From: UBA5859 sp041940025
GTDB taxonomy: Bacteria > Pseudomonadota > Gammaproteobacteria > UBA5859
Assembly: GCA_041940025.1 (NCBI GenBank)
Contig: JBGTSY010000015.1
Location: 1 to 46,484, forward strand
Direction of reading: 5' to 3'
DNA: 46,484 nt
The notes beneath the pieces are model-generated. The model saw only the letters and a program-made list of their open reading frames with translations. It had not been told where the DNA came from and did no database searches. Every line of letters starts with the position of its first letter. Position 1 is the first letter of the stretch. Below, piece by piece: positions 25,546 to 34,700 of the stretch. A program made the position numbers and the translations under genes.

Positions 25546-26889
25546 ATGAGCCATTGCCAGATCACGCCTCTACCCTATCAATCCAATTCACTGGAGTGGT
25601 TTGGTCAGTTACAAACTTTCAAATATCCGATGCTGCTCGACAGCGGCACCCGCCAATTTGGCCAGGGCCGGTATGATATCCTCTGTGCTGATCCCTACCA
25701 ACTGTTATTCGAAAAAGAAGGTCGCTATTTTATAAAAACTGCCCAGGGGGATCTGACGCAGGTATGCGATCCTCTGGAAACCCTCAGATCTTCGCTATCT
25801 CACCTAGATCCGAATCAAGAATGGCCCTTTACCGGGGGCGCAATTGGCTATTTTAGCTACGACTTCGGCGCCCAATTGCAAGGTATCCCGCTGAAAACAG
25901 CTACCGAGTACGTACCGTCACAATTGAATTTGGCCTTTTATGCCTGGGCAATAGTGATAGACCATCAGGAAAAACGAGCAGCGCTTATCATCCAACCGGA
26001 TCTAATTCAAAATGAGTTTGATAGCAATACACTGATAGCGCGTCTTCTTAAAGGCAACAGATACCGGGCACAACCGGTGCGCCTCGGTGAAGTGAGTCGC
26101 AACACCAACCGTGCAACCTATCTTAGTGCTGTGGATAAGATCCTGCAATACATCCAAGCCGGTGATTGCTACCAGGTGAATCTATCACAGCAGTTCCAGA
26201 AGCCTGCGGTGGGCGATCCATGGGATATCTATCTTCAATTACGGGAAATAACACCTGAGCCCTTTAGCGCATTCTTGCGTTTCAATGACTATGCAATCAT
26301 GAGTTTCTCACCGGAGCGTTTTTTAAAGGTGGATCAGGATCTAGTATTATCAGAACCCATTAAGGGCACCAGACCAAGAGGCTTAACGGATATAGCCGAC
26401 CAAATTCTAAAAACAGAGCTGTCTTCTTCGTCTAAAGATCGGGCCGAAAACATCATGATAGTAGATCTGCTCAGAAACGATTTAGGTCGGGTGTGTGAGA
26501 TCGGTTCGGTGAAAGCCTACCCTCTCTGTGAATTAAAAACCTTTTCTAAGGTGCACCATTTGGTTAGTCAGATCACCGGACACCTAAATACTTCTCATGA
26601 TAGGGTGGATCTGCTCTGCGCTTGTCTACCGGGCGGTTCAATCACGGGTGCGCCTAAGATCCGCGTGATGGAAATTATTGACGAATTGGAGTTCCATAGA
26701 CGAGGGATCTATTGTGGCACCATTGCTTACTTCAGTTTCAATGGCCAGATGGATAGCAATATCTGTATACGCACGGCCCTCTTTCATCAAAATCAGCTCT
26801 ATTACTGTTCAGGGGGTGGAATAGTGGCAGACTCCAACGCGGAAAACGAATATCAGGAGTGCCTGGCAAAAGCCGCAGTGCTCTTTTAA
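25546..26889 (+). CDS. pabB: Aminodeoxychorismate synthase component I
   Basis: PabB aminates chorismate, with ammonia from PabA, to aminodeoxychorismate for folate (p-aminobenzoate) synthesis. The 447-aa protein has the N-terminal anthranilate-synthase-I-like region (FTGGAIGYFSYDFG) and the chorismate-binding domain from about 195. The motif EPIKGTRPRG contains the lysine that marks PabB against the alanine of TrpE. Others are RAENIMIVDLLRNDLGRVCEIGSV, LLCACLPGGSITGAPKIRVMEI and SGGGIVADSNAENEYQECL. Cytoplasmic. The start at 25546 (MSHCQITPLPYQ) gives the normal length. It converges on the hydrolase gene 11 bases away. No pabA or pabC is adjacent. Confidence 0.95.
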   Translation: MSHCQITPLPYQSNSLEWFGQLQTFKYPMLLDSGTRQFGQGRYDILCADPYQLLFEKEGRYFIKTAQGDLTQVCDPLETLRSSLSHLDPNQEWPFTGGAIGYFSYDFGAQLQGIPLKTATEYVPSQLNLAFYAWAIVIDHQEKRAALIIQPDLIQNEFDSNTLIARLLKGNRYRAQPVRLGEVSRNTNRATYLSAVDKILQYIQAGDCYQVNLSQQFQKPAVGDPWDIYLQLREITPEPFSAFLRFNDYAIMSFSPERFLKVDQDLVLSEPIKGTRPRGLTDIADQILKTELSSSSKDRAENIMIVDLLRNDLGRVCEIGSVKAYPLCELKTFSKVHHLVSQITGHLNTSHDRVDLLCACLPGGSITGAPKIRVMEIIDELEFHRRGIYCGTIAYFSFNGQMDSNICIRTALFHQNQLYYCSGGGIVADSNAENEYQECLAKAAVLF

Positions 26890-26900
26890 AGTAAACCGCA

Positions 26901-27779
26901 TCATCCACTTTGCTCTAAGTGGGCCAATATCAATTGAGTCAAGAGATCGACATAAGCGTGCTCGAGTTCATGTCCCATAGAGGGGATCAGATGCAAGTTG
27001 GCGTGGGGAAGCAACTTCTTGAGTTGCTCGGCGGCGGACAATGGAATGAGCGGATCTTGTTCTCCTTGAATCAACAATGTAGGGATCTGCATATCAACAA
27101 GTGCACGACTTCTATCCTGCGCTGCGCTGATCGCATACATTTGATTGAGTTGCCCTTGTGCTGAATATCCCCGCGCCAACAGCGGTGCACACAAAGAGGA
27201 CCACTGCCCTTTGTTGAGCGTGCTGTGGTTTCCAGCCAACCGTGATCGCAAACGTATCAGATAGTTTAGCAATGAGGATTCTTTCTTGATAGGCGCACTG
27301 AATAACGACAATTCAGCCTTTGGATCAGGTGGTATGCTAGTGGGACGATGACCACTGTGGGTGTTGATCAAGGTAAGCGACTTGAGTCGCTCAGGAGAGC
27401 TAAGCGCCAACAGCTGCGCCACCATGCCGCCCATTGAATAGGCCACACAGTGAAATTCTTGAACTTCGAGTGCATCACATAACTTTCGCGTATCTGAAGC
27501 CAGATCAGACAATTGGTAAGGTAAGTGCGCTACATGACCCTTTTTAATCAGTTTCAATACTTCTGTTGCCGTTGACTGAACTCTGTCATAGTGTGTGGAG
27601 AGTCCAGAGTCTCGATGATCAAACACTAAGGTTTGATATCCATTTTGATTAAGCGCGCAAAGTAACTCTCTAGGCCATTCTATGAGTTGTCTGGCAACTC
27701 CCTGAATCAATACTATAGGTTCACCACTCCCGGAGTGTTGATAACACAACTCAATACCGTTTGCGTGTGCTATTTCCAC
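26901..27779 (-). CDS. Alpha/beta-hydrolase in the two-component operon
   Basis: The 292-aa cytoplasmic protein is an alpha/beta-fold hydrolase. The triad reads Ser115 in AYSMGGMVAQ, Asp242 in LIQGEQDPLIP and His270 in PSMGHELEHAY. The N-terminal oxyanion strand is VLIQGVARQLIEWP instead of the usual HGxxG. A DHRDSGLS motif (about 54-61) is typical of enzymes such as haloalkane dehalogenases, enol-lactonases and esterases, but the substrate cannot be told. Its ATG lies 4 bases after the stop of the sensor kinase gene, so it is the third gene of a regulator-kinase-hydrolase operon. It could be an output or a signal-degrading enzyme of that system; this is inference. Confidence 0.85.
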   Translation of the reverse strand: MEIAHANGIELCYQHSGSGEPIVLIQGVARQLIEWPRELLCALNQNGYQTLVFDHRDSGLSTHYDRVQSTATEVLKLIKKGHVAHLPYQLSDLASDTRKLCDALEVQEFHCVAYSMGGMVAQLLALSSPERLKSLTLINTHSGHRPTSIPPDPKAELSLFSAPIKKESSLLNYLIRLRSRLAGNHSTLNKGQWSSLCAPLLARGYSAQGQLNQMYAISAAQDRSRALVDMQIPTLLIQGEQDPLIPLSAAEQLKKLLPHANLHLIPSMGHELEHAYVDLLTQLILAHLEQSG

Positions 27780-27783
27780 GCCT

Positions 27784-29238
27784 TTAGTGGCTAGCTGCCA
27801 ACGAGCTGTTGTCTACTTCCTGAGACATCTGTTGACCAGAGGCGTGATTCATTTGCGTCTCTTTCACTTGATTTGGAAAGACCACTTCAACGCGCAATCC
27901 TGCTCGACCATCTTTACGATTCGTCAGTTTAATCCTGCCCCCATGCATTTCGACAGAACGTTGAACGATAGACAGTCCCAAGCCACTGCCCTGCTCTTTG
28001 TGCCCCAAACCTCTATGGAATCGTTCCAGTACTCTCTCTTTTTCCAGATCCGGGATCCCTTGACCGGTATCCAGTACACACAGACGGATCTCATCAGCAT
28101 AGCTCTGACACAAAATTTGCACTTCACCTCCCTGGTCGGAGTACTTAATGGCATTATCGAGTAAGTTACGAACCAACGCACACAATGCAGAATCATTTGC
28201 ATTCATTAAAATAGCTTTACCCGAAAAAGTCGTCTTCAACTTGAGTGATTTTTCTCGTGCCAAGGGGCGGATGTCTTGCACACAGTCATTGATGAGATCC
28301 ACCAGATTCAAATCCCTCTTAATAATTTTATCATCTTCTAGACGACTGAGACTCAGTAGCTGCTCTGCTAAATGGGCTGCGGCATCGACACCTTTGACTA
28401 CGTTTTCCAGTGCTTTATGTCGTTTGAATGGGTCTGCTTCCCGCATCGCCACCTGAGCTTGAGTTTTAATGGCTGTTAACGGGGTGCGTAACTCATGAGC
28501 GGCATCCGCGGAGAACCTTTTCTCGCGTTCATAGCTTTCTGTGATCTTGACGAACAATCCATTCAGCGCGCGAATAAGAGGATGTACCTCCGTGGGCACC
28601 TCTTCCAGACTGATGGGTTCTAAATTTTCCGGAACCTCTTCTTCAATTCTCTTGGCTGATGAATCAATGAAGGTCAATGCGCGAACAATGCTGCGCCAAA
28701 TAATAAAGGCTAAGATTGGAAATAAAATAAACAAGGGCAACGTGCTGCGCAGCGCCAACTTTGTGGCCACCTCTCTTCTCAAATCACTGCGTTCAGCCAC
28801 ATAAAATCGATATTTCATCAGCGGATGGGAGAACACATACACTCGCCAGACTTGCTCATTTAAAATTTCTTCCACAAAGCCTTGACTCGCACTTGTCAAC
28901 GGAATATCCGGAGACAGGCTGGATTTAAGCAGCAAGCCTCCTTGCTCTCGCCATATTTGAAAAATGATGCGTCTATCGAAGGAGTGGGAAAAATCTTGCT
29001 GCACTAAATGCTCTTCGAAAGAAGACATGGATAGCTTGATGGACTCAAGATATCCCTCTTCATCTGCAAAGGAGAGTAAACTGTTTAAAGTATGGGCGGA
29101 GCGGGATAGTTGCGCATCGAAAATACCTTCAATTTCTTTATAGCTATCTAGATAGTTCCAGCATACCAGTACGACCAATACTAGAAACAGAAAAGATATT
29201 TGCGTGATCAACAAATAACGGGTGACCGAGCGAATCAT
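27784..29238 (-). CDS. Sensor histidine kinase, QseC/PmrB-like
   Basis: The 484-aa inner-membrane kinase has helices at about residues 8-28 and 163-183 enclosing a periplasmic sensor of about 130 residues without recognised domain. A HAMP-like linker (about 184-235) leads to the H-box ADAAHELRTPLTAIKTQAQV with phosphoacceptor His248, then the ATPase N-box LVRNLLDNAIKYSDQGG, G1 VLDTGQGIP, F-box ERFHRG and G2 GSGLGLSIV. It overlaps the response-regulator gene by 4 bases (ATGA) and is followed 4 bases later by the hydrolase gene. QseC/PmrB-type kinases answer envelope, metal or quorum-type signals; the ligand here is unknown. The C-terminal Gln/Ser-rich tail after VVFPNQVKE is unusual. Confidence 0.93.
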   Translation of the reverse strand: MIRSVTRYLLITQISFLFLVLVVLVCWNYLDSYKEIEGIFDAQLSRSAHTLNSLLSFADEEGYLESIKLSMSSFEEHLVQQDFSHSFDRRIIFQIWREQGGLLLKSSLSPDIPLTSASQGFVEEILNEQVWRVYVFSHPLMKYRFYVAERSDLRREVATKLALRSTLPLFILFPILAFIIWRSIVRALTFIDSSAKRIEEEVPENLEPISLEEVPTEVHPLIRALNGLFVKITESYEREKRFSADAAHELRTPLTAIKTQAQVAMREADPFKRHKALENVVKGVDAAAHLAEQLLSLSRLEDDKIIKRDLNLVDLINDCVQDIRPLAREKSLKLKTTFSGKAILMNANDSALCALVRNLLDNAIKYSDQGGEVQILCQSYADEIRLCVLDTGQGIPDLEKERVLERFHRGLGHKEQGSGLGLSIVQRSVEMHGGRIKLTNRKDGRAGLRVEVVFPNQVKETQMNHASGQQMSQEVDNSSLAASH

Positions 29239-29897
29239 GAGACCTTGTCTATCATATACCCCACACCACGAACAGTTTGAATGACTTCATTGCCTACTTT
29301 CTTCCTAAGGTTATGAACATGCACCTCTAGCACGTTGCTCTCGATGTCGCCGCTCCAACCGTATAAGCGACGCTCTAAACTGTCTCGGGTCATCACTCGG
29401 CCTTGGTTTTCTAACAATAGCCTCAGCAGGTTAAATTCCCGACGGGAAACTTTGATCTCATCGTCCTTCACCATCACACGATGGGACGCTGGATCCAGTG
29501 TTAAATCTTCCCGGGAAATGACTGGCCAACTGCGGCCAGCCGACCGTCGGATAATGGCGCGCAAACGAGCAAAAAGCTCTGAGATATCGAAAGGTTTCAC
29601 CAGATAGTCATCTGCGCCAAGATCTAATCCTTCTACCTTCTCTTCTCTGGTATCGCGAGCAGTGAGAATGAGTACCGGCATCTCACTTTGACGTTCACGC
29701 AAGCCTCGCAGGATCTCCTTACCATTCAACCCTGGTAGGCCTAAGTCCAATACCATTGCATCGAACGGTTCCGCCTCCAGGGCGGCGGTGGCATCCAGAC
29801 CATTTTCTAACCACTCTACTGTATATCCCTCCTGCTCTAGCCCGGCCCTAACGCCATCGCCAATTAACAGATCATCTTCAACAAGTAATATTCGCAT
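29235..29897 (-). CDS. OmpR/PhoB-family response regulator, QseB/PmrA-like
   Basis: The 220-aa protein has a receiver domain (about 1-115) with acidic pocket EDD at 7-9, phospho-acceptor Asp51 in VLDLGLPGLNGKE, the conserved Thr in ILTARD and Lys in YLVKPFD. A C-terminal winged helix (about 125-220) carries VSRREFNLLRLLLENQGRVM, SNVLEVHVHNLRKKVG and TVRGVGYMID. It is first in the operon, overlapping the kinase by 4 bases, and should be phosphorylated by that kinase and bind DNA as a dimer. Close relatives regulate membrane and lipid-A modification, but no such gene is nearby, so the regulon is open. ATG at 29897. Confidence 0.95.
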   Translation of the reverse strand: MRILLVEDDLLIGDGVRAGLEQEGYTVEWLENGLDATAALEAEPFDAMVLDLGLPGLNGKEILRGLRERQSEMPVLILTARDTREEKVEGLDLGADDYLVKPFDISELFARLRAIIRRSAGRSWPVISREDLTLDPASHRVMVKDDEIKVSRREFNLLRLLLENQGRVMTRDSLERRLYGWSGDIESNVLEVHVHNLRKKVGNEVIQTVRGVGYMIDKVS

Positions 29898-30196
29898 AAC
29901 GGCCTCATAAAAATCACGATTGGGATTAATTCACTGGCGCATTCGATTCTGTTTCCGACATTAGATAAAGCAATCGAACACAGAGATTCGAATTTAGCGT
30001 ACTAATCATCCCATTCAGTGCTTAAGTTTATATGAGCACCGATCCAGTGCAACCTAGACGCATGGATTCATTTCCGCTGAAGACAACAACAAGGTTTTCT
30101 GAACTCAAACAGGGGAAAGCGGTATTATAGATAATATATTTCTTTAAGTTGTTATTATAATTATTTATTTTTATTAGATAAATACCAGGGCCCTAA
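29898..30196. other. Intergenic region upstream of the two-component operon
   Basis: About 300 bases lie between the response-regulator start and the hairpin after mdh. The stretch near 29900-30000 must hold the operon promoter on the minus strand; a clear pair was not fixed. The end near 30130-30180 is extremely A+T-rich. No gene is seen. Confidence 0.35.
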
Positions 30197-30227
30197 CCTG
30201 CCGGTACTGGTGACAGTATCCGGCAGG
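30197..30227 (-). terminator. Hairpin downstream of mdh
   Basis: CCTGCCGG-TACTG (30197-30209) pairs with CAGTA-TCCGGCAGG (30214-30227) with one bulged base and a GTGA loop, a stable 13-bp stem. On the minus strand it lies about 15 bases after the mdh stop but is followed by TTAGGG, not a T-run. It could be an attenuated terminator or 3'-end stabiliser. Confidence 0.55.
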
Positions 30228-30241
30228 GGTTCAATTTTACA

Positions 30242-31222
30242 TTAAGCAGGCAACAGAGATTGAATTGCTTGCATCTCTTCTATTAACTCGGCTTCCGTGT
30301 TTTTCATCTGTTCGAGGCTGAAATCCGCAATCTGCAGATCCTTAACTATTTTCCACTGTCCATCCTCACAAGTGACTGGGAAAGAATAAATCAATCCCTC
30401 GGCGATACCATAGCTACCGTCACTGTAGACCGCCATACTCACCCAACTACCGTCGCTACCCAGTACCCAGTCACGCATATGCATTAAGGCCGCGTTGGCC
30501 GCAGAAGCCGCACTGGAAGCACCTCTGGCTTTGATCACTGCCGCACCCCGTTGTTGCACAGCGGTAATAAATTCATTCTGATACCAATTGGTATCGATTT
30601 TTGAGAGTGCTGGTTCATTTTGAATAAGACAATGGTGCAAATCTGGATATTGTGTAGAAGAGTGGTTGCCCCAGATAATCATCTTATCGATATCCATCAC
30701 TTGCACACCGGCCTTTGCAGCCAGCATCGAACAGGCTCGGTTGTGATCCAGGCGTGTCATAGCAGTAATATTTCGCGGTGTGATGCTAGGTGCATTTCTT
30801 TGCAAGATCAGCGCATTGGTATTGGCCGGATTGCCTACAACTAACACCCTAATATCTCGGTTCGCTACTGCTTCTATCGCTTTGCCTTGTACAGAGAAAA
30901 TTTGCGCATTCGCTTCCAACAGATCTTTTCTTTCCATTCCCGGTCCACGTGGACGGGCGCCTACTAACAATGCATAGTCAGAATCCCGAAACGCCACATT
31001 GGCATCATCCGTACAAATAACCTCTTGTAATAAGGGGAAAGCGCAATCGTCTAATTCCATCGCCACCCCTTTTAACGCGTCGAGAGCGGGGGGAATTTCC
31101 AAAAGTTGAAGAATAACAGGTTGATCCTTACCCAACATTTCACCCGCTGCGATGCGAAACGCCAACGCATAGGATATGTTGCCCGCAGCTCCAGTAACGG
31201 TAACCCGAACAGCCTTCTTCAT
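30242..31222 (-). CDS. mdh: Malate dehydrogenase (NAD)
   Basis: This oxidises malate to oxaloacetate with NAD in the TCA cycle. The 326-aa protein is of the LDH/MDH superfamily, group 2 (the larger type). The nucleotide motif is VTVTGAAGNISYALAF near residue 6. Substrate arginines lie in GARPRGPGMERKDLL. NPANTN (131-136) and LDHNRA (158-163) follow, and catalytic His187 is in IIWGNHSSTQYPD. Cytoplasmic. It stands alone, with a hairpin after its stop. Together with the class I fumarase 5 kb away it gives the last two steps of the cycle to oxaloacetate, also the substrate of PrpC. Confidence 0.95.
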   Translation of the reverse strand: MKKAVRVTVTGAAGNISYALAFRIAAGEMLGKDQPVILQLLEIPPALDALKGVAMELDDCAFPLLQEVICTDDANVAFRDSDYALLVGARPRGPGMERKDLLEANAQIFSVQGKAIEAVANRDIRVLVVGNPANTNALILQRNAPSITPRNITAMTRLDHNRACSMLAAKAGVQVMDIDKMIIWGNHSSTQYPDLHHCLIQNEPALSKIDTNWYQNEFITAVQQRGAAVIKARGASSAASAANAALMHMRDWVLGSDGSWVSMAVYSDGSYGIAEGLIYSFPVTCEDGQWKIVKDLQIADFSLEQMKNTEAELIEEMQAIQSLLPA

Positions 31223-31325
31223 AGAGTTCTCCCATTAAGTTTTGAGGAGCGCCATCAGTGTAAAAAACGCCCCTTCGTATTTATCGTAGTGTGATTTATT
31301 TTCTCACAGAATGCCGCTGATGGCA

Positions 31326-32534
31326 TCAAAACTCCGTTGTCTCTCGGTAGACAGATGCAGCGGTCGCACCAACGTAAGGGCTAGCGCCTAAATAACGCAC
31401 ACCTAATGTTCCCTGCACGAAGGTGTATGTCAGTTGTGCACCATGATTGCCGCAACAGCGATCCACAACGATCCAATCCATAGCCTCATCATCATTGATT
31501 TCAACACGTCTCACTAACAACTCAGTGGGTCTATTTTGGACAGAGTCAGGACACCTCTCTTCAGCGTTCGGGGTAGCACATTTTTTTAACCACTCAAGGG
31601 GTGGTAAATAGATCAGAGGTGCAACCAACATTTTATCCTCAATGATATCCTTATCCAGAAACCGAGGGGGTAATGCATTCAAGGTGGTTGCTAACTCGAG
31701 AGTGGAGAACCATAGCTGTTGTGGTAAATAGGCAGAATTTGCTCCCATACCTAAGAATGGCTTGACGCCTAAATAGTAATAGTGATCGCCATTGTTTAAG
31801 AAACTATAAACTAACTGCATACCTCCGTTACTACAACATCGATCTAACACCAACCGATCGTCGATACCGTCGGAATCTATATCTCGTTTGTAAACTTTTA
31901 ATTCCGTCGCTCGACCTTGCACAGTTGTGGGACACTTCGAGTGGTGTTCAACTGAGTGGCTTCCTTCTGCCGTACAGTGCAACAACCAAGAAAGAGGATC
32001 CTTGACTTTCAGTTGTGTATATCCCTTTATGCGAGCGGAATCAATTCGAAGCGACTTATACGAATACTTTTCAATAGGTGAGTGACTCGGTAGTTTCTGT
32101 GGTGTCGTGCTAACCACTTTTGTGCGCGCAACGGGCTCTAACTTAATTGGCACGGGTATGGAAGGATTTTGAGATGCAGTGTCTACCTGCTCAATGTGAC
32201 TCATCTGTACCGGGGCGAGATCATCGAAATCAGATAATTCATAGCCGATTGCTGCATCGGATTGATGCTGCTGCGATAAGTTTAACTGGAGATCATCATG
32301 ATATGCTGGTCTGATTGACCAAATTGTATTCGATAAGGGTAGTCCCACTAGACAAATCAACAGTAGGAGCATCAAGAAAATTCCAAGATAGCGTCGCCAG
32401 GTAGAGAATGAAACGTGCGCCAGAGGAGGGTCTGGATGAGCGCATAAGAGATCTCTCCTTTTAGCAAACAAACTGTCAAATTTGGATTGTTCCTCACCTA
32501 TCGCTGGAAAGAGCGTGTTTTTTTTATTTGACAT
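31326..32534 (-). CDS. Membrane-anchored protein with two four-cysteine RCC modules, family not recognised
   Basis: The 402-aa product has a cytoplasmic N-terminus, one membrane helix at about residues 47-70 (RRYLGIFLMLLLLICLVGLP), a linker to about 175, and two homologous modules outside the membrane. Module A (about 180-268) and module B (about 311-395) share WLxxC...C(P)...RxTEL...VxDRCCxNxGxQLxYxF...YLG. Each has four cysteines: 187, 201, 233, 234 in A and 319, 328, 360, 361 in B, so disulfides or metal binding within each module are likely. Module A's loop DIDSDGIDD before LVLDRCC resembles a calcium-binding EF-hand-like loop; module B has EINDDEAMD there. I do not recognise a family. 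Single gene; start MSNKKN at 32534. Confidence 0.75.
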   Translation of the reverse strand: MSNKKNTLFPAIGEEQSKFDSLFAKRRDLLCAHPDPPLAHVSFSTWRRYLGIFLMLLLLICLVGLPLSNTIWSIRPAYHDDLQLNLSQQHQSDAAIGYELSDFDDLAPVQMSHIEQVDTASQNPSIPVPIKLEPVARTKVVSTTPQKLPSHSPIEKYSYKSLRIDSARIKGYTQLKVKDPLSWLLHCTAEGSHSVEHHSKCPTTVQGRATELKVYKRDIDSDGIDDRLVLDRCCSNGGMQLVYSFLNNGDHYYYLGVKPFLGMGANSAYLPQQLWFSTLELATTLNALPPRFLDKDIIEDKMLVAPLIYLPPLEWLKKCATPNAEERCPDSVQNRPTELLVRRVEINDDEAMDWIVVDRCCGNHGAQLTYTFVQGTLGVRYLGASPYVGATAASVYRETTEF

Positions 32535-32762
32535 TCGGATGTTCAGAGACGCTTAATAGGTTCCTAGCATTCTCGAACTAAACTCTCATTTTTTATACTT
32601 TATTGAGAATGCAATGCGCAAATTATCGTTTAATTCGAGATTATAGTAAACTCTTCAATAAGACCAACGAGAACCTCCTATCAATCCACAGGCTGTTCTA
32701 TACAGGATGACTCAGAATTCGACGGATCGGCGGAAGTCAGAAATATTACGTGCGACCAGATC

Positions 32763-34547
32763 TTAGACATACATAGCTTCAATGGCATCCGCATAGCGTT
32801 GCATCACCACATTTCGCTTCACTTTCATGGTGGGCGTCAACATCTCATTCTCCAATGTAAATTCTGCTACCAAGGTAATTTTTTTAATGGTCTCAAATGA
32901 GGCGAATTGCTCATTAAATTTCTCTACTTCCGCCATGATGAGGTTTTTTATCTCCTCATTTTTAATTAGATCCGCTTCATTTTCTGCGCCGATCCCCTTT
33001 TCACGTGCATACTCTTTAACAGTGTCTAAATCGAGGGTCACTAGTGCGCAAAGATAATTATGTCGATCCCCTACGACGCAGACCTGGTTGATATAGGGGC
33101 TTAAGGCAATAGTGCCTTCCAATTTCGATGGCGCCACATTTTTTCCACCGGAGGTAATGATCAGATCTTTTTTACGTCCGGTGATGGTCACGAATCCCTC
33201 TTCATCAATGGTGGCCAAATCCCCGGTGAGTAACCACCCTTCGGGTGTAATGGTTTCTGCCGTAATCTCAGGCATCTTGTAGTAGCCTTTCATCACATTA
33301 TCACCGCGCACCATTAACTCACCACTTTCCCCAATTTTAATTTCGATGCCAGGACCAGCTTGACCCACTGTACCAAACTTATAATTATCAAATCGATTCA
33401 CATTAGAAAAAGAGGTGTTTTCAGTCATGCCGATACCTTCCAGAATCGGCACACCGGCACCATCAAAAAATTTTGCAATCTCTGCATTTAAAGGTGCTGC
33501 GCCACTAATGGCCCAACGAACTCGACCACCTAATGCTGCGTGAATTTTGCTAAATACCAGTTTATTTGCGATTTGGTACTTTAACGCTAGAAGTCCAGAT
33601 ATAGGCTTATGTTGGGCTTTAAGCTGACTGGCTTGTGCGCCCACGCCAACGGCCCACCGAAATAGCTTTAACGCCACCCCACCTTTAGCTTCAGCACCGC
33701 TATTTATTTTGGAATAGACCTTTTCATACACCCGTGGCACGCTGGCAAACCAATGGGGTTTGACCAATCCTAGATCTTCTACCAGCGTATCCACGCTGCG
33801 AGCGAAATTGGTAGTGGCGCCATAGTGCAACGCGGAATACACCAGGATACGCGCGAATACATGGGCCAAGGGCAAAAAAAGCAACGTCTCGTCATCCGCC
33901 TCAGTCTGGACACAATGAACCACCGATTGTGTACTGAAAGTCATATTTTTATGGGTTAACTCTGCACCCTTTGGCACTCCAGTGGTGCCGGATGTATACA
34001 CGATGGTAGCCGAATCTTCTGTAGTGAGTTGATCACGTACTGACTTAAGCGACTCCTCGGAACACTCATTCGCCAAAGACAAGAACTCGTCAAAGGTCTG
34101 TACCCAAGGCTCCTCACTTTGCCCATGGAACAACACAACTTGTCTGACTTTGGGCAATTCAGATCTCACTTCGGAGATTTTTTTCACCTGGGCTAAATCT
34201 TCCGCGAATATAATTACCGAATCGGAATGGTCAATGATGTACTGACAATCAGGTGCCAACAGGGTTTGATATATGCCCACTGTCACACCTCCCGCACTGG
34301 CAGTGGCAACGTCGGTTAACACCCACGGGTAGTTGGTGTGACTCAGGATAGTCACTTTCTCGTCTTTTTTAAGCCCAAAGGCAAGTAACGCTCGAGCCAG
34401 TTGATCTACCTCCCTGGCGAACTGACTCCAGGTCACTTGGTGGGGATTCAATTGAGAGTCGAACCAGCGATAAGCCGGTTTATCAGGAATGCGATTCACC
34501 GTATCCATCAGCAAGTGGTAGGTAGATTGGTACTCTTGTATGTTCAT
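32763..34547 (-). CDS. AMP-forming long-chain acyl-CoA synthetase
   Basis: The 594-aa enzyme activates fatty acids to acyl-CoA through an acyl-AMP. ANL-family motifs are complete: the P-loop TIVYTSGTTGVPKGAELTHKNM, the acyl-binding region ALHYGATTNF, AISGAAPLNAEIAKFFDGAG, EGIGMTENTSFS, and the C-terminal hinge GWLLTGDLATIDEEGFVTITGRKKDLIITSGGKNV. It matches the FadD15-like group (about 600 aa). There is no signal peptide; it acts at the inner face of the membrane. A good ribosome site, AGAGGGATCAGG, precedes the ATG at 34547. It is divergent from the aminotransferase gene with about 150 bases between. Odd-chain fatty-acid degradation would feed propionyl-CoA to the prp genes, though it is not linked to them here. 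Confidence 0.93.
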   Translation of the reverse strand: MNIQEYQSTYHLLMDTVNRIPDKPAYRWFDSQLNPHQVTWSQFAREVDQLARALLAFGLKKDEKVTILSHTNYPWVLTDVATASAGGVTVGIYQTLLAPDCQYIIDHSDSVIIFAEDLAQVKKISEVRSELPKVRQVVLFHGQSEEPWVQTFDEFLSLANECSEESLKSVRDQLTTEDSATIVYTSGTTGVPKGAELTHKNMTFSTQSVVHCVQTEADDETLLFLPLAHVFARILVYSALHYGATTNFARSVDTLVEDLGLVKPHWFASVPRVYEKVYSKINSGAEAKGGVALKLFRWAVGVGAQASQLKAQHKPISGLLALKYQIANKLVFSKIHAALGGRVRWAISGAAPLNAEIAKFFDGAGVPILEGIGMTENTSFSNVNRFDNYKFGTVGQAGPGIEIKIGESGELMVRGDNVMKGYYKMPEITAETITPEGWLLTGDLATIDEEGFVTITGRKKDLIITSGGKNVAPSKLEGTIALSPYINQVCVVGDRHNYLCALVTLDLDTVKEYAREKGIGAENEADLIKNEEIKNLIMAEVEKFNEQFASFETIKKITLVAEFTLENEMLTPTMKVKRNVVMQRYADAIEAMYV

Positions 34548-34700
34548 CCTGATCCCTCTTTTGACTTCCTAGTTATCATCGTAAAATGAAAGGGTAGCTA
34601 TGGACAAGCTGTCTGTAGCTTAGGACGAAACTTTACCTGTAAAAAGCGAAAACTAAAAGCTGCTAATATTCGAATCAAAACTGACCTGGAATCTCTAGCA

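Noticed and set aside
31290..31308. TGTGA...TCACA inverted repeat upstream of mdh, looking like a CRP site
   Set aside because: The half-sites are 9 bases apart; CRP needs 6. The spacing rules out a normal CRP site.
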